From Apoda limacodes (Eukaryota > Arthropoda > Insecta > Lepidoptera > Limacodidae), in NCBI GenBank assembly GCA_946406115.1, contig OX291561.1:6316273-6380272 (forward strand): a DNA stretch of 64,000 nt, given 5' to 3'. The notes beneath the pieces are model-generated. The model was not told where the DNA came from. It worked only from the letters and a program-made list of their open reading frames with translations, and did not search any database. Below, piece by piece: positions 11,220 through 22,379 of the stretch (within the stretch, counting starts at the first letter, position 1; each line of letters starts with the position of its first letter). Position numbers and translations under genes: made by a program.

Positions 11220-12053
11220 ACAAAGCATTCGATTTAGAGCTGAAACATGTAGTCAGCAAATGTCAAGTCTCCCATCTGCTTTAAAGAGAGCATTTCTTCA
11301 TGTAGGTGTTAATTTCAGTGGTGCAATAGCAATTAAGAATGCTATGACTCACAATTGTAAATATTCTAAGGGCTGTTTGTATGCCTGGCAACTAGAGCGA
11401 TTTATCTTGAGCTGGTAAGCGATCTTAGCTGCCAAGCGTTTATTTGTAGTTTAAAATGATTTATATCCCGAAGAGGTGTTCCATTATGATTGTACGCTGA
11501 TAACGCTACTAACTTCAAAGGTTCAAAAAATAAACATCATGATCTTTATAAAATGTTTAAAGCTGATATAACATATAGTAAAATCATAGATTTTTGTACT
11601 AAAAATTCTATAGAATATAAGTTTACCATCCCACTTCCCCACTTGCTAGTAAAATCATTATTAAAAAGATATTTATTTTCAACAAAATTAACTTATGAAT
11701 TTTTGTACACAATTTTAGTTCAGATAGAAGGCATACTTAATTCTAGACCACTGTGTCCCATAAACGATATCCCAGATGATGTGACATGTTTAACACCAGC
11801 TCATTTTATTATTGGTACTTCTATTAAAGACTTACCGGAACCAAGCTTGCTAAATTGTAATAACAATAGATTAAATATGTATCAAAAAATTATACTGTAT
11901 AAACAAAGATTTTGGAAACAGTTTTATCTAAATTATTTATCAGAACTACAGACTAGAGACAAATGGTTTGATATTAAAGCTAACTTAAAAATAGGAGATA
12001 TAGCTATTGTTAAAGATGAATGTACACTGCCCACTTTTTGGCCTCTGGTTAGA
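11220..12053 (+). pseudogene. BEL/Pao integrase
   Basis: Degraded sequence at 11255-11400 reads 'LPSALKRAFLHVGVNFSGAI', the start of the integrase core. 11490-12050 is open and holds 'YADNATNFKGS' (second catalytic aspartate context) and 'ILNSRPLCPI' and 'LTPAHFIIG', all typical of BEL/Pao. The open frame runs on into an inserted LINE end from ~12054, so the last ~42 codons of the 229-codon frame are not integrase. Confidence 0.8.
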
Positions 12054-12540
12054 GTAATTTTCTTTTCTCATTCATTCACAGTTCAGGCTATACAACTCTG
12101 GAACGGCCTCCCCAAAGATATCCGCAGTGCACTCAGAATAAATACACCTTTAAATGTAAGCTTAAAGAATATTATTTAAAGCAGACACAAGTTTGAAAAT
12201 ATGGTTCTATAATTGAAGATTTAACATTGCGTCATGTATTTTATGTTTGTTTGTATGTATGAGCATAGTATTATGTAAATTTATTATTATATATATTAGT
12301 ATATAGTATTCTATGTATTTATATATTATATGTATTAATCAGTTTATTATTACAATCTAGTATAGTATAGGTTTACTAATATACTTTAAAATATTTTTGT
12401 ATATTTGTTAATTTTTTCTTTTACTGCACCGCCGACAATTTATCATATTAAGTATGGCTGGCTGGTAGCGAATGCCTCATAGCATTAAGCTCGCCATTGT
12501 ACACATTTTTTTTGTGCATAAAGATTAAATAAAATAAATA
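12054..12540 (+). mobile_element. LINE 3' end inserted in integrase
   Basis: 'SFTVQAIQLWNGLPKDIRSA' is a LINE reverse-transcriptase C-terminus. It is followed by a 3' untranslated region with 'ggctggctggtagcgaatgc' and 'attaagctcgccattgtaca' and an A-rich tail of AAATA/ATAAA units. The tail directly precedes the continuation of BEL/Pao integrase at 12541, so this is a 5'-truncated insertion. Confidence 0.75.
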
Positions 12541-12659
12541 ATTTCTACAAATATAAATAAATCAGATGGTTTAATTAGATCTGTAACTATTCGAACTTCT
12601 AAAGGCAATTTGACACGGCCAATAAATAAATTGGTTTTATTACCTGCTAGGGAAAACTA
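12541..12659 (+). pseudogene. BEL/Pao integrase C-terminus
   Basis: 'KSDGLIRSVTIRTSKGNLTR' then 'PINKLVLLPARE' and a stop is the conserved C-terminal beta domain of BEL/Pao integrase. It completes the sequence interrupted at ~12053. Confidence 0.75.
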
Positions 12660-12989
12660 ATATAATAATAAAAGCTATAATTAGTAAATTAATATTCTAA
12701 GCAATCAAAAAACTTACTGTTCGTTATTAAAGAAAATGTTTATAATTTAATAAACCTAAAGATTACCTAACTATAATATACTTTGTGTAGTTACTTATAT
12801 AAATAAGAATAATATTGTTAAGTTAAGAATAATGGTGTTAAGTTGTTAATTAAAATTAACCTAACTAACTTAAATAAACTGTAGTTATACTTGTTAAGCT
12901 TTGAAAACATATGTTATTCTATATCATCTAGAGTGATATGAAAAATATTGTTAAAAATGTATCTCATAACATATAATAACTTTTTGTAC

Positions 12990-13245
12990 TTATTTAGAGG
13001 GGCGAATATATTTAGTATTCGAACATACTAAATTGTGTATCTCTTTCTAATGTATACTTGTCTCTTTCTGTTTAAAAATAACTTCAATACGCGAATGCTG
13101 TGCTTGTCGAATTGTATTAAAATTAAAGTAAATCTATCAGTTAAAGTGTATTAGAATAGCGTATTTTATCAACAATAAATATCTTAAACTCAAAGTGTAG
13201 TGTTTTGTTGAATGGACCTGGGAACTATCATAAAACCTAACACCC
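12990..13245 (+). repeat. Possible BEL/Pao 3' LTR
   Basis: A purine-rich 'agaggggcg' at ~12996 could be a polypurine tract, and the following ~240 bp ends in 'ggacctgggaactatcataa'. Position and composition fit a 3' LTR, but no 5' partner was found, so this is inference only. Confidence 0.3.
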
Positions 13246-13389
13246 CCTATGCTACATAAACACAAAAAAATAATAATTGACATGTTTGACTTTGTTTTTA
13301 GTAGCTTACTAACTTATTTTTATTACCTCATAAGTGTTTCGATACATATAGTATACTCTAGCTAGCTAGCTAATATCAAAGTATTGCAT

Positions 13390-13507
13390 TATAACTTTAA
13401 ATGGAACTTCTTGCCAGCTCTTTTTGGCAGAAATTAACATTGTTTACATTGTATTGACGATTCAAAAGTGTTTTTGGAATCCTATTTGAATAAAGTTTGA
13501 TTTGATT
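13390..13507 (+). repeat. LINE 3' tail
   Basis: 'cttcttgccagctctttttg' and 'ttgacgattcaaaagtgttt', ending 'gaataaagtttgatttgatttg'. The same tail ends the jockey-like LINE at 46030-46180. Coding part absent. Confidence 0.65.
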
Positions 13508-13509
13508 TG

Positions 13510-14925
13510 CCTTATTTCTAAGGGGGGGCAGATTCAAAAAATTATTTTATATGAACAAATCTATGTGATGCAAGCAAAATAACGACACAGGTAGACATAG
13601 CTAACTGTCAAAAGTCTATTTAAAGTTCAAATAAGGCATAACTACAGCTTCTGTAAAAAACTGTGTGTACCTCTCCAGTTTTCAAATGAATAGTTTATTT
13701 TTATTCTTCTAAAATAAAGTACTTAATAACCTGACACATTCTTCATCGAGCTGCTGGATGTAGCACGTAGCCACACCATCTTCAATAAGCGACAACACCC
13801 ACAGAGCACTAAGTAAGAAATCCTTTTCCCACTATACAGCTATTGCAAATATTCGTTACTTTTTCTTTTTTTGTTTCTATTTGTCTAACCTTTTTTCCCT
13901 TTCAGCTACACCTTACAAGAATCGCAGTCGCCCCCAACTGTATTCCCGATTTTTCTTTTACGCGTTTATATTTGTTTTGCTTTAAATACAATTATTATAT
14001 TAAGTACATTTAAGTTCAATTGCACGAGCTTAGCTAAAGTTTATTAAATATTAATTCCTTTCTTTTGCTAAAAAGAGTTTCGGCGGACTCACTAGGGGCC
14101 CGTAGATTATTGTAAAATAAAATTAAAATTTAATTTTGTAAAATAATATGTAACTTCATATATCATCATATTAACGCTCCATAATACTAATAAGGAGAAT
14201 GGTCATTCCAGTTGCTTAAGCATCCCCTGCCTGACTGCGATGCCCGATGCCTGCTTCGTCAATATGAAGCCACTTGGAGCCCGGACTAAAAAAAACCATA
14301 TTATGTTGAGCAGATACACAATGTACTGTTTATGCCACTATTAATGCGTGGCCGCTATTTTGAGAAATGTTGAACAAAGCATAAGCTAAAATCTTCAAAG
14401 TACTATTGAATATTATAGCTTTTTTATTCATAACAAGTGATGAGAGTTAGTTATTGAAGAAGTTTTATTAAAGATGAACTTACGTCATGACCCAATAAGT
14501 TTTGACAACTCAGTCGTGGTCTCTTAAACATATTAAAAAGGGATTATTTTTCTCTTCTTTTTTATTATGTAATTTTATCTATTGGATTATAGTTTTTCTT
14601 GTAGAAACTATTTATTTTCGGGATAAAAAACTCTTTATTAAGAATTTTAAAAAAACCTATTCTTAGATTGGGGCGGCTACAGATATACTAAGGGTCCCAT
14701 ACCAAAATGTTACCAAACACTATAGACATGTGACCCGTCCCTGACCATTAACGATGATGCATGCATGATGGTCACCAGCATAGGGCATATGACTATAGAT
14801 AAAAAAAAAAGTATGATTTATTCATTTATTACATTTTTAAACTTGTATTAAATCACAAAAGGCGCAGGCCAGACAGAAACGACATAAGGCGAGGACGACG
14901 GGGCGAAACTATTGCAAAACACGAG
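13510..14925. other. Intergenic, nothing firm
   Basis: No supported gene. 13737-13810 reads 'FFIELLDVARSHTIFNKRQH' and is followed by a donor-like GTAAGA at ~13812 and an acceptor-like TTTCCCTTTCAG at ~13904, which may be chance. Confidence 0.4.
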
Positions 14926-14929
14926 GCGC

Positions 14930-15560
14930 ACACGAGGCGTGGATGGGACACAGACGTAGAAGGGGGTGCGGATAGGTCGCGGGGTCAGAAATTCAAATGT
15001 TGGCGTCAGCTACACAATCCACGTCCACGTTGTTGCTCTCACCACAATAAAATGTCGTATTAAGAGGGTTCCTGACGTCCACTAGCGCTGCCAATTGATA
15101 TTTTTATTTTCCTTTTTGTGCAAAGCGAATTCCAAAAATGTGCTTCTAGAGAAATATGCAGCCAGGTATAAACTATTTTATGAACGTTTGGTACTGTTTC
15201 TAGGATAAAACTGCGAGTTGTAGATAGCATATCTGCTAAAAACGACCAGTTTTAGCAGCAGTGCTATCTACAACTCACAGTTTTATCCTAGAAACATAAC
15301 AATACATTCTTAAAATAGCTTATGACTGGTTACATATTTCTCTAGACGCACATTTTTCAAATTTGCTTTGAATAAAACGGAAAATAAAAATATCAAATGC
15401 CGGCGGTAGTTAGCAGGGGTAACTCTCTTAAATGCGTAACCATTTTCCCAACCATGACCCCGCGTTTCGTCTTTTCTATATAATTTGTAAAGTTGTATCC
15501 GCACCCTGTCCGTGTCTTTGCCTCGTCCACACCCTTCGTTTTTTATGTGTGGCTTGCGCC
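14930..15560. repeat. Long imperfect inverted repeat
   Basis: The two arms meet at ~15240. The inner ~160 bp (15080-15240 against 15250-15410) are well matched: 'ctaggataaaactgcgagtt' on the left pairs with 'aactcacagttttatcctag' on the right. The outer parts are looser, with 'gggtgcggat' and 'gcggggtca' in both arms. It could fold into a ~300-bp hairpin and looks like a foldback or MITE-type element. Frames at 15310-15702 lie in one arm and are not treated as genes. Confidence 0.75.
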
Positions 15561-15739
15561 TAAGATTTTCGTAACTTTTTCGAACACAAAGCAACATCAG
15601 GAATGCCAATCTGAACAATACAAGTACGTTAATCAAATTATACCTCAGGAATTCGATATTCTGCAACAACACAATACCTGGAAACTGAAATGTATACAAT
15701 AAACTCAGCCATGATCAGTTCAAATGGAGTGCCCAGAAA

Positions 15740-16541
15740 ATGATGACGGTTAATTTGAAAACAGTTACAAGATTTAATATGAAGGCTTCGTTCATTATTT
15801 GCGTCACTTTCGGAGGTCTCATATACTATAGCAGTGAAAACCCAAAGACTGTACCTCTAAAATCAAAGAAATTCTGGTTACCTCACGTTAAACTGTGGGA
15901 AATCTACAACAAAATAAACAGATCGACAGAAAATTTAAGGTATGTATTAATGTGGCCGGAACAAGACCAGGTATGGCAGTGTCTGGATGAAGAACAACAT
16001 ACGTTTGTAGAAAAGAAATGCTCAGAAAATGACTGTTACGTTACAAGTGGTCGAAATTTTCTCATAGATAAGGCAAGAAATATTTCAGTTATAAAAATAG
16101 AAGGCAAAATGGCTGCTATTAGGAAAAACAGAATTTTATCAAACATGTACGACCGTCAGTGGTATAATGTATTTGTTGGAAAACAGTATGATGGAGTCAA
16201 TCTAGAATGTGAAACGTATGTCCATTTGTTTGATTTTATCTGGACACATTTGTTACACATAGATGCAGTTTGGAGATACGTTAGTATTGATTTGGAAAAC
16301 CATTTAACAGTAAAAGGAGAAATTGATTGGAGTATTTTATCACATTATAAGTCAAGAAATAAGAGTTTAGGTGAATATTTTCAATCTGAAAACAACTCAG
16401 CGTGGTTAGTTTTCAAGTGTTATATGAAAGCTAGGAAGAGGCATGTTGTAGAAGTTACAAAAAACGGACCTGCAAAGTATCAATTAAATATTAAAGTTAA
16501 AGAAAATTGTGGATATAGAGTTTGTCCTGCAGCAAAGACAG
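15740..16541 (+). CDS. Alpha-1,3-fucosyltransferase-like protein, first exon only
   Basis: The frame encodes a type II membrane protein of GT10 type, which in the Golgi would add fucose to N-glycan or glycolipid GlcNAc. After a short cytoplasmic tail comes a signal anchor (residues ~15-31, 'SFIICVTFGGLIYY'). Residues ~65-185 resemble the GT10 N-terminal domain ('CSENDCYVTSGRNFL', 'FIWTHLLHIDAVWRYV'). Residues ~225-267 resemble the start of the catalytic domain ('SAWLVFKCYMKARKRHVVEV', 'CGYRVCP'). The exon ends at a donor, AAGACAG|GTAATT, leaving phase 1. The donor-sugar-binding half is not found downstream; an acceptor at ~17344 leads to a stop after seven codons. It may be a gene whose remaining exons lie elsewhere, or a truncated pseudogene. 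An alternative start is Met14 (15779). Confidence 0.55.
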
Positions 16542-16597
16542 GTAATTAAATTATGATTTTAAAATAATGGGAAACATTATTCTATAACTTAAATAGT

Positions 16598-16835
16598 TTT
16601 GGACATTACACACAGCGCAGTCTGGTCTCAAAGTAAGAAAAGCTTGTGTAATGGATACCAGACAACGGATACAGATACATACCTATATATTACTTTTTTT
16701 TTGTAAATACATACATACTATACATAAATACACCCAGACTCGAGACAAACACAAATGTTTTTTATCACATAAATGTTTGTCCAGTACAGGAATCGAACCC
16801 ACACACTCTGCACAGCAGTCGGCTACACTACCAAC
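16598..16835 (-). repeat. tRNA-derived SINE
   Basis: On the minus strand a tRNA-like head holds 'tagttggtagtgtagccgac' (A-box region) and 'gggttcgattcctgtactgg' (box B). The body follows with 'aacatttgtgtttgtctcga' and a tail with 'tgtctggtatccattacaca' and 'agactgcgctgtgtgtaatg'. It is a nearly complete copy of a common lepidopteran SINE. A matching tail fragment is at 28440-28555. Confidence 0.7.
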
Positions 16836-16839
16836 TAGA

Positions 16840-17860
16840 AACTTAGAAATATCTCAACGAAAATGTGAAACTAAAAGTAAGGAGAACACAGCAGAATTTG
16901 TGTAAAATATTGCTCTTTTATTGGAGTTTTAATAAAAGTTTTTACACTACTGTACTTTAATTTCAAATTAAGATATCAAAACTAGTATCGTCTTTTCAAC
17001 AGCTCGTTGCATAAAGTATGTGCTTGGAACATCAAGCTCGAACAACGAGTAAACCTTACTGAAAAAAGGCGCGACACGCACACAATCTGATGGTCCATAA
17101 GAATCTGCCTTATTAAGAACTTAATAGATTTACAACTTATGAAACATGTTTTATTAGTTGTGCTATAAAAGAATAGCTGTTCTATCAAGTAACTTGCCCG
17201 CGGCGATTATCGGTACAAATCAGCATTTTATTTGAAATGAACACTTTCTTGACGTCAGGATTTTTTAATTAAGTTTGTTTACATAAAATCTAGCACTTTA
17301 AATTTTTGTATAAATGTATTAATAACAAATTGTTTTATTTTCAGAAATCTGTTTCCTCATCGTCATGTAAAAAAATCTCTAATCAAGAAGCGCTTTATAT
17401 TATATACAAATCACGTGGCACATAGTATTTTCCTTTATTAACGTTTTGTTTTACGTAGTAATTTGATATTTTTACCCAATTAATATAAAAATGTGTTAAA
17501 ATTTTAATGTTGGATAAAATTATTTCCAAAAAAACCGATTTTATCGCTCCTTATTAACTTTTAACATAGTAGAAATAATTATTATCAAGGAGGAATCCTG
17601 TGATTATTCCTTCTTCAGCGAGGATACCCGCAAGGTGTTACCGACAGCAACAGTCTTTGTTTTGAACCCCCTCAATATTGACTCGAGCAGACACAAAAAC
17701 AGAAAGCAAGTTAATGGTATAACAGACAGTTACGTTGTCTTTCGATATATGTACATGTCCTAAGAGTGTTTACATAGGTGATCTTTACCTATTGTTAAAA
17801 TGTTCAGAAACCTGCGCTTATTTCAAAATTTGAAGATGTTTTTTTTAATGATGGATCAAA
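16840..17860. other. Intergenic downstream of GT10 exon
   Basis: Searched for GT10 catalytic motifs and found none. AT-rich, no gene recognised. Confidence 0.5.
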
Positions 17861-17864
17861 TGTC

Positions 17865-18015
17865 TATACCTCTACGGTGGCAAACAAGCTTACGGTCCAC
17901 CTTCTGGTAAGCGGTAACCGTAGCCTATGGACGCTTACAACGCCAGGGTATCACTTACGCATTGCAGACCCTTCAAAAATCTAATAGCTCATGAAGCACT
18001 TTCGGGATCAAAAAT
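17865..18015 (-). repeat. LINE 3' end fragment
   Basis: 'ggtggcaaacaagcttacgg', 'gtagcctatggacgcttaca' and 'cccttcaaaaatctaatag' match 51862-51975 in order and orientation: the 3' untranslated region and last codons of the same LINE family. Confidence 0.7.
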
Positions 18016-18309
18016 CAGTATTTCGATATCCTGCATGGTTTCAGTGAGATCACTCAGCGTTTCCATCCTTTATAAGCTCCGTGAGCTGTAGATCTCGCGA
18101 GATTCTTTGCAAAATTAGACCCTTAAACTGAATAAATGTTCACCGCGCACCTTGAAACTAAAAATAACGAAGTAAATTTCTGAAATTTGCGTTTTTTTCA
18201 TTATTTTCCATCCCTTTACAACTTGAACCCTTGAAATTTATCGAATAAAAAAGTTGCGTCTTAATAAGGTTAACAAAACAGTTTTGTGTCATTTTTGCAT
18301 AATGGCTGA

Positions 18310-18895
18310 AATATGATAACCTTAAATATTCTCGACTATGGTCTTGTGTTATAATTGTTAATACATTTAATTTCTTTAAGAAATTTAGTTAATAACTTCA
18401 CGACATTTCATACCTAACGGATATCCAGTGATATTACAAGACGGTTACTTATGTACCTAGATTAACTAGTATAACATGATAGCGAGTTGCCATGTACAAT
18501 TATCATTTAGTACTTCACGGTTTGTTACTACAGCAAGGTAGCTAGGGATATTATTGATATTTTATAACTCATATACCCTTGATTATAGTCTTGTATAGTT
18601 ATTAGATTTAGTTCCTTTTATAAACATAGTTTATAATACATTTAAGGGGTAGCCAGCGATATTACTAGTCGATTACTTATGTACCTGGTCTAGCCAGTAT
18701 AACATCATAGGGAGTTGTCATGTACAGTTATTGTTTAGTACTTCACGGTTTATAACAATAAGGGGGTAGGTAAGAATATAAATGGTGTTTATTAATCTTA
18801 AATACCTTCGACTATAGTCTTGTGTTAGGATAATTAATAGATTTAATTCTTTTAGAAACTTAGTTTATAACTTCACGACATTCCAAACCTATCTA
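18310..18895 (+). repeat. Tandem repeat, ~230-250 bp unit
   Basis: Three successive starts at ~18331, ~18578 and ~18807 share 'gactatagtcttgtgtta'-like sequence. Within units 'ttacttatgtacct', 'ccagtataacat' and 'tagtacttcacggttt' recur in the same order. About 2.4 diverged copies. Confidence 0.75.
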
Positions 18896-19251
18896 TTTAT
18901 AATAAGCGGTTTTCCATATTCTTCAAGCTCCACTGCTAAACTAAATAGGCATATATTTGACATGAATGTACATCTGTACAACTTGACTCATCGTCATAGC
19001 AATGCAATTTTATATTTTGACATAAATAAATTTATTTATAATTTTAGACTGACACCGGCTGGTATGTCCATGCCTATGAAATGTAAACGAGAAATGGCTA
19101 CGTTGTTAGCTTTTAATATACATGATTAAAATTTAAGTAGTATTAAGGAGTCTATTGTCCTCTTTAGCGTTAGTGCTATGTCTAATAGTGCTGATGTTAT
19201 TAGCTGCACCCAGTCAGTTCCTATTTTAGATCATACTTTAAACTGAGTTCT

Positions 19252-19920
19252 TTGACAACAGACAATGCCTATTTTTTTAACATTGTTCAACAAAATATAC
19301 AAGGCATTTCTGGCAAGGAATTGGAAATAGAATTATTTTTAAAAAGTCATAATATACATATGTTGTGTGTAACTGAGCATTGGCTGAGTAAACATGAATT
19401 AATGTTTAGTTTCCCCAATAATTATTTGTCCAGTGCCTTTATTCGAAAAAATGCTATTCGAGGGGGTTCATTAATAATTGTTAATAATAATATACAGTGT
19501 AAAGACCGAAAGGATATAGTTAGCCTCTCACTTGAACGCATAATAGAATTGTCTTGTATAGAACTTAAGAATTATGTTATACTTTGTGTGTATCTTCTGC
19601 AAATTATAAGTCTTTTGAGCCTGTAATGGAACAAGTTCTAAAAAAAATTTGTCGTTTTAAAAAGTCAGTTATTGTTTGTGGTGACTTTAATATTGATCTT
19701 TTAGAGAGTTCCCAAACAAGAGATAGATTTATTAACTAATTTACAAGTTTTGACTTAAATTATTTGTTTCTGGAACCAACTAGAATTACATCGACTTCAG
19801 CTACATGTTTAGATAATATTTTCTGTAACGTTGAAGTAAAAGATAAATCTATTATTAACAATTTGCCGTCCGATCACTGTGGTCAAATAATAAAAATTCT
19901 ACACAACTATAAAAAAAATC
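19252..19920 (+). pseudogene. LINE AP-like endonuclease
   Basis: Three frame segments give 'FFNIVQQNIQGISGKELEIE' with 'LCVTEHWLS' (19252-19626), then 'IVCGDFNIDLLE' and finally 'NNLPSDHCGQI'. These are the conserved N, E, GDFN and SDH blocks of the APE-type endonuclease domain that nicks target DNA for LINE priming. Frameshifts near 19600 and a stop near 19737 inactivate it. Confidence 0.8.
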
Positions 19921-20379
19921 TCAACTAGTAACTTGTAGACCCGTGACCACTGCTCGATTAAACAATTTTAAAGTTAATATTGAACAGAAAATTCCATTTT
20001 TACATTTCATGCATGATAATGCTAATAATCTTTATAATATTTTTTTTGATTTCTTAAGTAATGAGTTCGAGCAAATGTTTAAAGAAAAAACTTTTAGGCC
20101 AAATAATAAAATGAAATTCAAGGACTGAGCTACTGTAGGAATACACCGAAGTCGAACTAGGTTGTATGAGTTGTATGAAATGAAACAATATAACCACAGT
20201 CCCACATTAACCAACTATGTCAAAATGTATTTAAAAATATTTAAAAAAGTATGCAGGGTTGCAAAATCAATACATTTAACATTTAAGTAATAAAATTAAA
20301 AATTCTAAAAATAAAATAAGGCCACATGGAATGTAATAAATAGTGAAACAGGAAAAATTAAACCGCGTGACAATCATTA

Positions 20380-21830
20380 TTCACTTACTGTAAATTCAAA
20401 AATAATTGATTCAGATCTTGATGTCGCTAACTCTTTTGAGAAATATTTTACTGAAATGCCTACAATTAAAACTAATGCATTAAATTCCTCTCCATTAGAA
20501 TCAGAGTTACTTTTAAAATGTAATGTAAATAAATGCAAGGCTATATTTAAATTTGAGCATGTTACCTCTGAAGACATCACAAAGACATTTAAATTACTAA
20601 CTCAGAAAAAACTTGTGACCTATGGGGTATATCAGTCAAAGTCCTTAGCGGAATTATTGATATTATAGCACCAATCTTAGCCATAATATTTAATAAGTGT
20701 GTTGACGAAGGGATATTCCCAGACTTAATGAAAAATAGTAAAATAATACCACTTTTTAAAAGTGGAAGTAAAGATGATCCTAATAATTTTAGACCTATCT
20801 CTATACTGCCTGCCTTAAGCAAAATTTTCAATCAGATGCTTAAACATTTTAACTTAAATGGATTACTTCATCCTCAACAGTTTGGTTTTACAAAAGGGCG
20901 TTTCACAACTGACGCAGGTGTTGCCCTTAGACAGTATATATTTGCTGCTTGGGAACAGTCACAAAATGCTATTGGTATCTTCTGTGATCTATCAAAGGCA
21001 TTCAACTGCGTGCAACATGAAACTCTTATACGGAAACTGAGTCATTATGGTATTGCAGATTTGGCTCTTGAGCTTATCCGCTCATATTTGAGTAGTAGAA
21101 TGCAGAAGGTTCAAATCAATGAAGTAAAATCCAATGGCTCTGAAGTAAAATTAGGAGTTCCTCAAGGTTCTATTTTAGGTCCTTTTCTCCTCTTTTATTT
21201 AAAGTTGACAGAAATAAAACTCATTTTGACGACGTAAGTAATGCACTCTCTCAGGTTCTTCAGTGGTTTAAGGCGAATAACTTACTTCTTAATGCCAAAA
21301 AGACTAAGTGTTTAAAATTTATGATGCCAAATGTCAGAAACATAAGTACAAAATTATCCTTAAACGGAGAAGAAATAGAACTATTAGACTCAAAAGTGTT
21401 TCTAGGTATTACATTAGACAATAGGCTGCAGTGGAACCCTCACATCTCAGTTCTTGCAGAAAGACTTAGTTCAGGTGCCTATGCAGTAAGGAAATTTAGG
21501 CAGCTTACAGATGTTGTCACTGCTCGCTTGCACTTTAGCTATTTCCATTCCGTCATGCCTTATGGCATTTTGCTTTGGGATAAGGCAGCAGGAATTGATA
21601 CAGTCTTTATTTTGCAAAAGAGAGCAGTACGGTCGAAGCCACTATATCTTCGCTTGTATAATGTATGTACGCAAAAATTGTCACTTATTTGCTAAAAATA
21701 GTGACCTACACAGTGTTAATACAAGGAATAAGAATAAATTGGTAGTTCCAAAATGTCGTGTTCAGAAGGTCAGGTCACGTAAAAAATATCTTAAAGCATA
21801 CTTTCAAAAGGTGCTAATGTTTTAAAGAAT
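20380..21830 (+). pseudogene. LINE reverse transcriptase lacking YADD box
   Basis: Recognisable blocks are 'FRPISILPALSKIF', 'QQFGFTKGRFTTDAGVAL', 'GIFCDLSKAFNCVQHETLI' and 'KLGVPQGSILGPFL'. At ~21200 the sequence jumps to 'EIKLILTT' and a stop; the segment that normally carries the F/YADD catalytic pair is missing. The thumb continues in another frame from ~21205 ('NALSQVLQWFKANNLLLNAK', 'FLGITLDNRLQWNPHISVLA') to ~21825. Relative to the related copy at 45361-45440, the lost part is ~25 codons. Confidence 0.85.
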
Positions 21831-21844
21831 AATTAGTATCCGAA

Positions 21845-22060
21845 TCCGGGCACGTCAGCGTCGTGTTAGGCAGGAGGCCCTATTAGGGGAGGTCGTTGAG
21901 ACTAATCTCCAGTCATCCCAGCCACTCATCTGTGGCCGTTAGTACATGCCGAGGCCGCCTTACATAGTTTTACGACTGTGCCGAGGTCGGTCGGGGGAAT
22001 GAGCCGCTGTGACGCGCCGTGATCGGATTATAAGTGCTGTAGGCTCCCTCCGCAGCGAAC
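21845..22060 (-). repeat. GC-rich dispersed repeat, second copy
   Basis: The reverse complement carries 'ccccgaccgacctcggcac' and 'gagattagtctcaacgacct', matching 7375-7490. No coding frame of known type. Confidence 0.55.
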
Positions 22061-22379
22061 GCAACCGACATTCAATATTTTGACTTTTTCCAATTGGATT
22101 GGATTAAAATATAAATTGTAATTAGAAAACTAAAAAACCTCTTATGTCATGCATAAAGATACATTTACTCTACGTTTATCCCAAAATGTTTAAAAATAAA
22201 AGTCCACCTGTGCGAAGCCGGGACGGGCCTCTAGCAGTCTTAATAAAAACTTAAGAAAGTAAAAATGTAAGGAATGGAAAAGAAACTTAAGAAATGGAAG
22301 GAAGGAGTAACCCATACAAGAAACACATTTTCGTTGTTTTAGCTCTATCGTATAAACAGTAATACATACGAATTTCAAA

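Larger units (their letters stand above)
5700..12659 (+). mobile_element. BEL/Pao LTR retrotransposon 1, broken and nested
   Basis: One decayed BEL/Pao element can be traced in order on the plus strand: gag N-terminus, gag core, CCHC region, aspartic protease, integrase core and integrase C-terminus. It is interrupted by a 3.3-kb hAT-like element (5995-9308) and a LINE 3' end (12054-12540). No reverse transcriptase or RNase H lies between protease (ending 10991) and integrase (from ~11220), so the copy cannot transpose by itself. Frameshifts and stops are frequent. The 5' LTR is not recognised; a possible 3' LTR region follows at ~12990-13245. Confidence 0.75.
18930..21830 (+). mobile_element. 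Jockey-like LINE, inactive
   Basis: The LINE contains an ORF1-like remnant (18930-19240), a degraded endonuclease (19250-19920) and a reverse transcriptase (20380-21830) in the expected order. Many stops and frameshifts are present and the catalytic aspartate pair of the reverse transcriptase is deleted. Confidence 0.85.

Noticed and set aside
15310..15702. A 129-codon minus-strand frame and a 69-codon plus-strand frame
   Set aside because: Both lie across one arm of the long inverted repeat and match no family.
16770..16835. A tRNA gene on the minus strand
   Set aside because: Box A and B resemble a tRNA, but no full cloverleaf can be closed and the SINE body follows directly.
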